From: Bagarius yarrelli
Lineage: Eukaryota; Chordata; Actinopteri; Siluriformes; Sisoridae
NCBI GenBank assembly: GCA_005784505.1
Contig: VCAZ01000008.1
Span: forward strand, 10,501,263-10,565,262
Direction: 5' to 3'
DNA: 64,000 nucleotides
Below the pieces are notes generated by a model. That model saw nothing but the letters and a program-made list of their open reading frames with translations, had not been told where the DNA came from and searched no databases. Of the stretch, positions 14,936 through 24,299 are shown in pieces (the stretch's first letter is position 1; every line of letters begins with the position of its first letter). Both the position numbers and the translations under genes were made by a program.

Positions 14936-15400
14936 TTCTGGGCAGCACAATGGATTAGTAGTTTGCACTGTTGCCTTACAGCAAGAAGGCCTGGGTTCGA
15001 TTTCCGGGCAGGGGTCTTTTTGTATGGAATTTGCATGTTCTCCCCGTGCAGAGACAGTGGCACTGAAAAAGAGTCCGGTTTTCTTGGGGAGGGACGAGGT
15101 TGGACAGGATTAGGAACGAGTTCATCAGGGGGACGGATCATGTTAGATGTTTTGAGGAGAAAGTCAGGGAAGCCAAATTGAAGTGGTTTGGAGGGATAGT
15201 GAATATATCGGTAGGAGGATGTTAGAAATGAAGCTACCAGGCAGAAAGCAAAGAGGAAGACCAAAAAGGAGGTATATGGATGTAATAAATGAGGACATGA
15301 AGTTAGTGTGTGTGAGTGAAGAGGATGTAGAGAATAGGGTTAGGTGGAGACAGATGATTCGCTGTGGTGACCCCTAAAATGGAACAGCTGAAAGGAGAGG
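14936..15400 (+). mobile_element. SINE head fused to LINE 3' end
   Basis: 14936-15050 is the tRNA-like SINE head (ggcctgggttcgatttcc, atggaatttgcatgttctcc). At about 15050 it switches directly into the LINE tail (gacagtggcactgaaaaaga, gaggttggacaggattagga). The tail's remnant frame encodes DSEYIGRRMLEMKLPGRKQR and ends RVRWRQMIRCGDP. This tail is the best kept of the three copies here. Confidence 0.75.
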
Positions 15401-16130
15401 AAGATGATTTGTTTTTAACTAAGGGTACATTAAATGGTACATTTATACTCACAATTACAGCCCCTTTCTATTCAGAGAGACTTACAGAATAGTTTTGCTG
15501 TTTTTATAAGAACATAAACAGATCAGGTTATACTAATAAAACCATGTCGTTTTGTTCTTTTTACTGTACTTACATTTTAATAATAATAAATTAACTGGAT
15601 GTTAAGTGATTGTTTATTTGATAACAAAATTTGAACAGTTTCCTTTTGTAAATAAATAAAATGCTGTAAAAACCTTTCAACCTTTTTAGATATTTATTAA
15701 GTGATAAAAATAAAATAAACACTAAACGTTACATCCTGTGAGCCGTTTGTAATACAGTAGATTGTAAAATAAAGAATTACAAATCAATTTAATTTAGCAA
15801 AGTTTACCATCTTTAAGTTATTTCTATTTAAAACACATTAATAAAACGTCTCTATATTGCGCTCAGTCCGCCGGAATGCCCGGATGTGTTGGTAGTCTCT
15901 AATTGGTCCACATCGCACTACGTTTTACCGGGATATGTAGTTCATGTAAATAAACTACAAATGCAGGAAAAATAAGCTACTTTTACAGGAAAAAGACAGG
16001 ACAAATAAGCTACTTCTATTAATAGTCAGTTAATGTTTTAAAAATAGTTATAAAAAAGTTATTTAGCCTAAATATATTTATACATTTGGGGGAAAAAATC
16101 AGTAGGAGTGGTTTTATTCGTTCGAAGCGT
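15401..16130. promoter_or_regulatory. Upstream region of the MHC class I-like gene
   Basis: Mostly AT-rich. At about 15860-15960 a GC-richer patch holds an inverted CCAAT (taattggtcc) and, on the minus strand, AACTACATATCCCGG, which resembles a ZNF143/Staf site. These may be promoter elements but are not tied to a start site. Confidence 0.3.
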
Positions 16131-16131
16131 T

Positions 16132-16144
16132 ACTTTCACTTTCA
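16132..16144 (+). promoter_or_regulatory. Interferon-stimulated response element (ISRE)
   Basis: actttcactttca contains TTTCnnTTTC, the core recognised by IRF/ISGF3 factors. It lies 67 bases before the ATG of the MHC class I-like gene, the position where such elements act in MHC class I promoters. Confidence 0.6.
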
Positions 16145-17864
16145 GTGTCTCAGTTACTGTAAGCGAACCGAGCGGAAGACAGTTTTATTGACGGAAATAC
16201 AACCAAATTAATGTTTAAATATAAAAAAAGGGAAATAATTTATATTTTGTTCTTTTTTTTCCATCCCGTCCAGCTGTTCGTTGATGGTGAGTGTTTGATT
16301 GTGAACAGATTTTTATAAAATTCATCATCATCATCATCTTCTTCTTCTTCTGTTAAATGCCTGGAATGTTTTAGGAATGTTTGCGTTTTTGGTTCCTGTA
16401 TTTAGATTTCCATTAAGTTAATGAATTTTTTTTTTTCTTGAAAATTCCTCTAACATTCATATTTAATAGTTTCATACTTTCTCTAACATTCTGGTACGTT
16501 TAACTGATTAAAACCACTTGGGAATCTAGCCAACCATAGAAGGGTGGGACAGATCCCAGGTGGGCAGTTTTTGGGGTGCGGTTGAGTAGATTCTTGCTTG
16601 GACTCAGTTATATATAACACATGTTATATTAAGTTAATATGTTTTTAAAATGTAGGTTAAAATGTAGAAGGGTTCTTTTTCAACGTTTAGAACTGGATGA
16701 TGTGGATAGATATGAAAAAAAAACCCTATAATTAATAAGAACAATCTCAGGAACTCTACCCAATCTGACATGGGTTCTAGAAACGTTCTGTAACGTTAAG
16801 GGAACATTCGATAAACCATCCCTATCCAAACCTATCCTTAGAAAGTCAGCTTGTATTTCTTTAAGAATTAATCATTCCTGCGATTTACAGATGTGTTAGT
16901 TTTTAATTATTTAACCATAAAATAATGTTGTTTTAATCTAAAATACACTTTTTGAGCTGAGAGGTCACATGACCCAGACCTATTCAAACCTAAGCCTATC
17001 TTCTATTTTACAGATGTTCATTCCATGACTGGATTTTTTATTGGTACTCACAGCCTCGATCTGCCCAGTTACATGGAAAGAATCAGTGTAAACGACATTA
17101 CCGTTTTTTACCACGACAGCATGGCTCAACACCACCGCCGGCCAGCAGCACTGGGCAGACATCAGAGACATATCACATTTCAACAGACAGACCATGAACA
17201 CGGTGCTCGAATCGGCCATAGAACAGTTCAACCTACAACTTACAACAGGTAATCCAAACCTGCTTTAGGAAAGTGATTTACATTATTTTAGTACAGCAAA
17301 TACAGCTTATTTTTCTGGCCCTGAAATAAGCTCCACCCTCAGCCTGTATGGAGATGTATAGCATGTGTAATTTCAACAAGAAAGAAGGGTGGATGTACAT
17401 TACCGGGTCATTAAAACGATTTTTTAATTAATTGTATTAATTTACAGGCTCACAGCAAGACATAAACATATACCAAGGCTACAGTCGCTGTGACCTCTAT
17501 CCAAACGGCACCATCAAATCCTGGCTTTCCCACGCTTTCAACGGGAGAGACTTCTTAAGTTTGGATATTGAAAGTAGGACATACATCGCTTCCGTTTATC
17601 AAGCAGAAAAATTTAAACGGCAACGAGAACAAAATCCAGTTCTGATCGGACTCACTGTGTCTTTCTACCTGTTTTGATCGTTTGAAGCTTTTCCTAGAGC
17701 ACGCGCCTGCAGTCAGAACCAAAAAAGGTAAGATGTGCATCAAATATATAGACCAAAGTATCGAAACACCTGATTATCACATCTGTATGTGTTTCTTAAA
17801 CATTCTATTCTATTCATTGTAGTCTCATTTTATCTCTTAGAAAAAACCTCTGGAAAGACTTTCC

Positions 17865-18062
17865 ACTAGATTGGGTCATGTGACTGCGGAGATTATTAGT
17901 GAGATCAGATACTAATGTTGAGGTGAGGAGGTCTGGGGTTCAGTCAGGGGTTCCAGTTAATCCCAAAGGTGGTCAGGATCAGGAATCTGTACAGAATATG
18001 AAAGTTCTTCCATTACAAAACATTTAGAACACAGGAGATCTTCATGAAGATCAGGGGTTTTG
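17865..18062. mobile_element. Tc1/mariner-like remnant
   Basis: gagatcagatactaatgttg, ggtctggggttcagtcaggg and ccagttaatcccaaaggtg match the inner part of fish Tc1-type elements. The same text recurs at 30.36 kb and, in reverse, at 48.5 kb. No transposase frame survives. It lies in the MHC-like gene intron 3. Confidence 0.6.
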
Positions 18063-18079
18063 TGTTTGAGTCTTTTAGG

Positions 18080-18226
18080 CACATTTACATTTACAGCATT
18101 TGGCAGAAGTCCTTATCCAGAGCAACTTGCTCAGGGGCCCAACAGTGGTAATTTGGCGGTGCTGGGAATCGAACCCCAGTCTTCCAATCAGCAGTCCAAC
18201 ACCTTAACCACCGCCCTACCACTTTC
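18080..18226 (+). mobile_element. SINE, 'catttggcagacgc' family
   Basis: acatttacagcatttggcag, ccttatccagagcaacttgc, gcccaacagtggtaatttgg, gctgggaatcgaacccc, gcagtccaacaccttaacc. The spacer between leader and middle block is deleted. Confidence 0.8.
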
Positions 18227-18299
18227 AAGTGGTTCCCAGAAATGCTAATTTTTAAAAATAAAAATATATGGTAGATTAATATTATAAAGACAGCCGTTA

Positions 18300-19320
18300 A
18301 ATTAATAACTACATAAATGACGTTATTTAGGCTGCTCACAATATGTTTTAACACGTTTAGGTTTAGCGTAAAATCATTATAGCTTGAAATGATATTCATG
18401 GAAGAATCTATCAAACTTTCTAGATTTTTTATTGTTTAGGATTATGTTTGTCCGTAGCTTTATGAGCAGTTGATTTATGCTAATCGACGGAGTGTTAATA
18501 AGTGCGGTCTGTAAGGAAACAGGCGGCGTGGAATCCATAATGCAGAGTATGGCTTTATTTAGAAAAGTAGCGTAATCCAAAAGAGTAGTCAGAGCAGGCG
18601 GAGTTCATACACAGATATCCAATGAGACCAAGCAGACAAACTAAAACGATAGGCAGAGATCCAAAACAAACAGAAACCATACAGTAACGCTTGGTAAGTT
18701 ACATAGCAAACAATACTTTGCAATATGCTAATCGCTAAGGCTAGCTTATATAGTGAGCATGACAGGAAGTATCACCGAAAGTACAAACGAGGATTTAGTA
18801 CTCCGGTGATGGCGCCCTCTGGCGTTTGGGAGATGATTCTTATACAGTCATTGAGTTGTGTTTATTATATGATCATTCAGCATGTTACAATCATTATATG
18901 TCATTATATATTTTATTAATTGATTAAACGGTTTGTTATCATATATATTAAAAGTGTTTATGGGTATGGAATCTGGAAGTGCGTGCATGCTTTGCTATTT
19001 TTGAAAAATATTCAAATAATTTCTAGTGATTAATAAATTATTATTGTCTGAAATGCCGTCCCTGGAATACAGAGAAATCCTAGAAAAAAAACACACTTTT
19101 AGGTGTGCTGTCCACAAACCTTAGACCATATATTCATGATCCATTATTATGCCTATACATAGAGCTTATATCGCATACAATTTTATTATAAAAGCGTTAT
19201 CTTTATATACGTATAATGTAATTATCAATAAACTCAATATTATAATACAATACAATAATATTTACATATTCATGTTTCCCCTTATAAACATTTATCAATG
19301 ATCTACCTTTCTAAAATTCC
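18300..19320. other. MHC-like gene intron 3, remaining part
   Basis: AT-rich with no coding signal. 18950-19320 is extremely AT-rich. No recognisable repeat family, RNA gene or splice-bounded segment is visible. Confidence 0.5.
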
Positions 19321-19747
19321 TACAGCTCCAGAGGTGAAGCTGTTTGAGTGGCAGCAAACTGGTTCCACTCTTCTCACATGTCATGTGACTGGGTTTTACC
19401 CCAGAGCAGTGCAGGTGAAGTGGTAGATTTACAGCTGCTGGATGACGAGATGAATGAAGTGCTGCCTAACGGTGATGGCACGTACCAGACCAGAAGGAGT
19501 TTGATCAGACCTGAGAAGAACCCAGGAGATCAGCAGTACAGCTGTGTAGTACATCACAGCAGCATAGAGGGCAATATAACAGTCACCTGGGGTATGAAGT
19601 TAATGTCTAATAATGTGAATTACCGTATAATATTTGCATTAAAAATTTGATCTCTGTCTATTATATATAATCAAATGTTTATATTATTTGTTTATATAAT
19701 GAGTATTATCACGTGGTGTATATTTAACATATAATCCATAGTCAGAT

Positions 19748-20154
19748 GAGGGGTAGTAACGAATTACATTTACTTTGTTACATTTACTTGAGTAAATATT
19801 TTTGGGTAAATAAAGTTATAATAAAGTATATTTTTAAAGGAGCTGCTCTTAAATGGTAGAAAAATAAAGACAGAGTTACTGTTAGAAAAACATCTGTGTG
19901 TGTTTGAGATGTGATTGTAAATGACAGGTGATGTGATGTTAATGTCCATCACACGACTGAGACCGACTTTACTTTAACCTGTTTTATATAATCAGAACAG
20001 AGGGACTTTGGAGGAGACGGGATGTAAAAACTCGCCAAGTAGATTGAAATTCAGCAGTAGTAGTTTTTTCATTTGATGCTTTTTTCCTCTTACTTGAGTA
20101 TCTATTTCTATGAGTACTTTACTTTTACTTGATTTTGGCTACTCTACCCACCTC
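19748..20154. mobile_element. MITE with 'gaggtgggtag' terminal inverted repeats
   Basis: Left end gaggggtagtaacgaattac; right end ggctactctacccacctc, its imperfect reverse complement. Inside, ttacatttacttgagtaa and cttacttgagtatc form subterminal inverted copies. Common fish DNA-transposon derivative; superfamily not certain. It sits in the intron between the alpha3 and transmembrane exons of the MHC-like gene. Confidence 0.65.
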
Positions 20155-20575
20155 TAGACATATTCATTTATTATATGTAGATTATCACAGTATTATCATA
20201 AAAAGTTCTTAAAAATAAATACTTTGATATTACGTAAATTGTGCACATTAATTTATACTACAGTACTCATTTTTTTCCCCTGTTTTTAACCAATAATTTT
20301 TCTCGTTTTTATTTGACTGAAGGTAAAGAAGAGAAACCATGCAGACTTCCGCTTTGGATTTTGCCAGTGTGCATTTTTATGCTCACTGTGGTTTGGCTTG
20401 TAATACAATGCTTTTGTTACTCAAGGTTCAGGTGAGTAATAATTCTGCTAATGACATAAATACAATATTAAAAATGCATTACAGTTTATTCAGGCCAGGT
20501 TAAACTTGATTAATTAAATCTCTTTTGTTGTCTAGTTTCCTCACAGTTGCTGTGCCAAAAAATGACCTCTCATAA

Positions 20576-21265
20576 GACGATCCAAGTTGTTTATCATCTC
20601 CCTCAACATCCTGAGGTTCCTGTTCCCAAAGATTTGCACAAATCTCTTCTTCACTAGGATCAATATGAATTAGTATGGCGATTGTAGTATGTTAGAATTT
20701 CATTTATACTACCCGTAACCTAGTGACGGGCGCTGCATTTGGTACCTGGGCCTTTAGTGAGCTCTTACCCGACTGATACACCTCTTAATACCACCTCTAT
20801 CACGTCGCAATTATACACAAAAATCCACCTTAAAAGCATGTTTTTAAGTATGTCTCCTCCAGCCACTGTGAGCGTAGAAATTCTAATTCAACTGTACAGA
20901 CGAGTTTTGCTAGTCTGTGCAAGGCGGCTAAGAATTTACTCTGATCAACCAATTAGAGGACGGAAAAATGCTGACGTCATCCGCCTCAAGAGGTGTGATT
21001 GGTTAAAGAAACAGTCTTTAACAGCCCTAGGCAGATTACATTTACATCACAGCACATAGAGGCTGAAATCTGATTGGACAAAAAAATCTAACATTAATAC
21101 AATTTAATGGAACAAATATTAGAGTTTAGGTTGTAGATGTAGGTCAGTGATTCTGATCGTGTTTATGCAGCAGAGAAGGACTTACACACCACTGCTGTAA
21201 CTATAGTATGTAAACAGAAAGAGAAATAAGTTAGATACTTACATAGCATGCCATTTCAGACGGAA
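20576..21265. other. 3' flank of MHC-like gene with CRE/CCAAT motif pair
   Basis: No further exon is visible. At 20972-20979 a perfect CRE (tgacgtca) is followed 18 bases later by an inverted CCAAT box (attgg, 20998-21002). The surrounding text, 20720-21060, reads like a dispersed fish repeat. Confidence 0.35.
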
Positions 21266-21269
21266 CCTG

Positions 21270-21476
21270 ACACTCTTTTACATTACATTACATTACTTTA
21301 TGGCATTTGTCAGACTTTCTTATCCAGAGCAACTTACACTAATCTCTTTTTCACAACTGAGCCATTAAGGACCTTGCTCAGGGGCCCAGCGGTGGCAACT
21401 TGGTAGTGCTGGGAATTGAAACCCGATCTTCCACATAGCAGTCCAACACCTTAATCACTGCGCTACCAATTCCCAC
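21270..21476 (+). mobile_element. SINE, 'catttggcagacgc' family
   Basis: atggcatttgtcagactttc, tatccagagcaacttacact, ctcaggggcccagcgg, ggtagtgctgggaattgaa, gcagtccaacaccttaatca. It directly abuts the 10-bp tandem array, so the array may have grown from the SINE tail. Confidence 0.8.
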
Positions 21477-21872
21477 TACACTATGCTTCACTATGCTTTA
21501 CTATGCTACACTATGCTTTACTATGCTACACTATGCTTCACTATGCTTTACTATGCTTTACTATGCTACACTATGCTTTACTATGCTACACTATGCTTCA
21601 CTATGCTACACTATGCTTTACTATGCTACACTATGCTTTACTATGCTACACTATGCTTCACTATGCTACACTATGCTTTACTATGCTACAGTATGCTTTA
21701 CTATGCTACACTATGCTTCACTATGCTACACTATGCTTTACTATGCTACACTATACTTTACTATGCTACAGTATGCTTCACTATGCTACACTATGCTTTA
21801 CTATGCTACAGTATGCTTTACTATGCTACAGCATGCTTCACTAAGCTACACTATGCTTTACTATGCTACACT
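21477..21872 (+). repeat. 10-bp tandem array with 60-bp higher-order period
   Basis: Thirty-nine decamers of the form ctatgcttta, ctatgctaca or ctatgcttca. From 21601 onward they follow one fixed order of six (taca, ttta, taca, ttta, taca, ttca), so the array is really a 60-bp repeat of decamers. No stop codons arise in any plus frame because a 10-bp unit rotates the frame. Confidence 0.95.
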
Positions 21873-21989
21873 AACTTTTAATCAAGTGTTTACCTTACAT
21901 TTATTACTTTTGTTTTCAAAATGTAACTATTACTTTTATTACTGCATTACTAAGCTTACAGTGTCTATATTAATTCATTTTACTCCTCT

Positions 21990-23035
21990 GTGAATTGCAC
22001 TTTATCTTTCCTTCTTTACCGTGAGCTGGTTTGGTAAACAGACCTCATTCTGTCATTCTTATATAAGACTGAACTAATGAGCTGGATTAACATTGATTAA
22101 GTGATTATTGCAGTGACCTGCAGAAACACCTCACAGCATCACTATAGGTCCCGATGGAGGTACAATGGAAATCAATGGACTCAGTTAATCACTCGTTATG
22201 ACTCGGTATAGACTGATCCTATTTACATCAGAGCTTAAGACTGATCCATGAACTTTCCCCCTCGGTGTGAATGCTGAGTGGTTACAGAAATACTTAAATT
22301 GGACTGAGCTCAGAGATGAATGACGCCTTTGTGTGAGAGAACAAAACCCTCGTCATCAGCGACACACAGGGACAAACTGTCTGTTACAGACAAACAAACC
22401 AGGACGATGATAATCACTTCACCTTGTATTATTAGTATTTAGATTTTGAAGCTGTTTTCTATTTAATTACAGATTAAAAAAAGACCTTGCTGATGATAAT
22501 TAAAACTTTATTAATATTTAATATAAGACAGGGTTTATTAATGGCAGGCGTGTTATCGCAGGTAATAATATGTCAAATTTTTACTAGGTTTCGTTGCAGG
22601 CAAAGTCTATGTTCTGCTTTATAAACAGGGTTTCTAGCATAGTATCAGTTAATACACACATACACACTTGTGTGCATGTTTAACCAGCACCGATATCCAT
22701 GGTAATGGCATTAATAGGACATTTTAATAATTTAATTAATTTTCAAATCAAATCAGTCATTTACATCATCTACAATAAATAAAGTTGATGCTTAATAATT
22801 CTTTAGAAATTCTATAGTCTGTTAAATATTGTTACGCTTACGAAAGCGTTCTTATCAGTAAATATCATGAGTAAGATTATATAAAATCAATATTAAAAAA
22901 AAGTAGTATTTTCCTTTAAAAAGGTCCACCACAGTTTTCAATACTTGTTTCCCTGTTTTACCACCAGAGGTCCTCTTCTCCTAAAAGCTGATTTTGCTAC
23001 CAATTCTCTCACAGTATAAACATACATACCGCACA
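21990..23035. other. Intergenic, no gene seen
   Basis: 22050-22450 is moderately GC-rich, free of recognised repeats and free of long frames, so it could be conserved noncoding sequence. 22450-23030 is AT-rich. No splice-bounded coding segment was found. Confidence 0.4.
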
Positions 23036-23043
23036 CCCTAATG

Positions 23044-23289
23044 CAGTGGTTCCCAACCCTTTTTTAACTGAGACCCCCTTTTTCCCAAAAAATACCCCCC
23101 CCCCAATATCTCCCTACAAATTTGTCCATTTTTTGGTCAACCAGGTGATCATGGATGAAAATTAGCTACTGCAATATGATTGATCTCCTTAATACTCACT
23201 GCTCAACACTTTTCATAATACGACACGACCTCCTACAGAGCTCGTAAAGGCCCCCTTGTGGGACAGGACCCTCCTGTTGGAAACCGCTA
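23044..23289. mobile_element. hAT-type MITE with perfect 8-bp target-site duplication
   Basis: Starts cagtggttcccaaccctttt and ends gttggaaaccgcta, the inverted counterpart. It is flanked by ccctaatg at 23036-23043 and 23290-23297. 246 bp, no ORF. A related right end is seen at about 57.81-57.88 kb. Confidence 0.85.
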
Positions 23290-23999
23290 CCCTAATGCAT
23301 CACACACATACCTCTAGGGTATCACTTAACATCGCGTGTGCATATAAATCTTTATATAAATCATCATATAATTATATTTATTAGTACATATAAGAATATG
23401 TAACATGTTTACCAAGCAAGGCCTGTGAACGAGCCGTGTGTGTGTGTGTGTGTATGTGTTAATATAAAGCAATGAATTGTCAATTAGCTGCTATCACAAT
23501 TGATGTAAAAGGCTAAATAAATATTTTCTGGCCAATGAGAATAAAAACAGTGCTCTGTTTTCAACACTTAAAACATGACGTTCAGATTTTTTTAGCAGGG
23601 TAATTTATTTGACAAAAATAAATCTTTGCTGTGGAGAAAACCAAACCCGGTGAAGCTGCTAATTCCTGAAGTGATTTGGAACATTATGGTTCTGGGTTTA
23701 ATCCTGCTAATGAAAGGACACAGTGTTCAGCCTGCGACACGCCGAACCGAATAAAGTTTACGAAACACACGGGTCATCTGAGGTCTGAGGTGTTGACGAA
23801 TCCTTAATCTGTGGAAATGTGGACAGAATGCACTAGGGCTCGTTTTTAATAGGTCTGAAACTCAGGTACAGACCGCATTTAAGTATAAAATATTGTCATT
23901 ACCATTGTCTGTAATGATTTCTCCCCCATGTTCTAGCTTTTAAGTGGGTTTAGAATCATTTACAAGACAGATGTTCACTGACAGGTCAAAAGAATCTTA

Positions 24000-24290
24000 T
24001 GATCTGCATCCATCCATCCATCTTCTATACACACTTATTTCTCATCAGGGTCACAGGGATCTGCTGGAGTCTATCCCAGCTGTCATTGGGTAAAAGACTA
24101 GGGTCACCCTGGACAGGTCACCAGTCCATCAAAGGGCCACATACAGACAGACAACCAAACACACTCACACACTCTTACCACTATGGGCAATTTAGTATCA
24201 CTAATCAGTCTAACATACATGTTATTTAACTGTAGAAGGAAACCAGAAAACCCGGAGTAAACCCACACAAACACAGGGAGAACGGAAAAG
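24000..24290 (-). mobile_element. tRNA-derived SINE with L2-type tail, reverse copy
   Basis: Reverse order: ccatccatccatcttct tail, gagtctatcccagctgtc, tggacaggtcaccagtcc, taacatacatgttattt and gtaaacccacacaaacac. The tRNA-like head is missing. Confidence 0.8.
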
Positions 24291-24299
24291 GTTAAAATG

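Larger units (their letters stand above)
16211..20575 (+). pseudogene. MHC class I-like alpha chain gene, frameshifted in all three extracellular domains
   Basis: Exons: signal 16211-16286 (MFKYKKREIIYILFFFF...), alpha1 17014-17248, alpha2 17448-17727, alpha3 19326-19591, transmembrane 20323-20431 (LWILPVCIFMLTVVWLVI), tail 20536-20575 (ends VPKNDLS, TAA). All borders are GT-AG, and phases fit at every junction outside the lesions. Alpha1 starts VHSMTGFFIGTHSLDLPSYM and, after a break near 17123-17128, continues WLNTTAGQQHWADIRDI in another frame, with part of the expected segment missing. Alpha2 reads SQQDINIYQGYSRCDLYPNG...YIASVYQAEKFKRQRE, hits TGA near 17674 and resumes as RLKLFLEHAPAVRTKK out of frame. 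Alpha3 reads APEVKLFEWQQTGSTLLTCH...VQVKW, meets TAG at 19423-19425, then resumes as LLDDEMNEVLPNGDGTYQTR out of frame. Sequence style suggests a divergent non-classical fish lineage (L-like; inference). Intact it would be a beta2-microglobulin-associated surface glycoprotein. Assembly indels are the alternative to true decay. Confidence 0.85.

Noticed and set aside
17025..17252. Continuous frame through the MHC alpha1 exon (…QHHRRPAALGRHQRH)
   Set aside because: After about 17128 this frame departs from MHC sequence; the true domain continues in the neighbouring frame, so the long frame is the result of a lesion.
21483..21993. Three overlapping long frames of Met/Leu/Tyr/Cys-rich protein
   Set aside because: Produced by the 10-bp tandem array; all three frames are open for the same reason.
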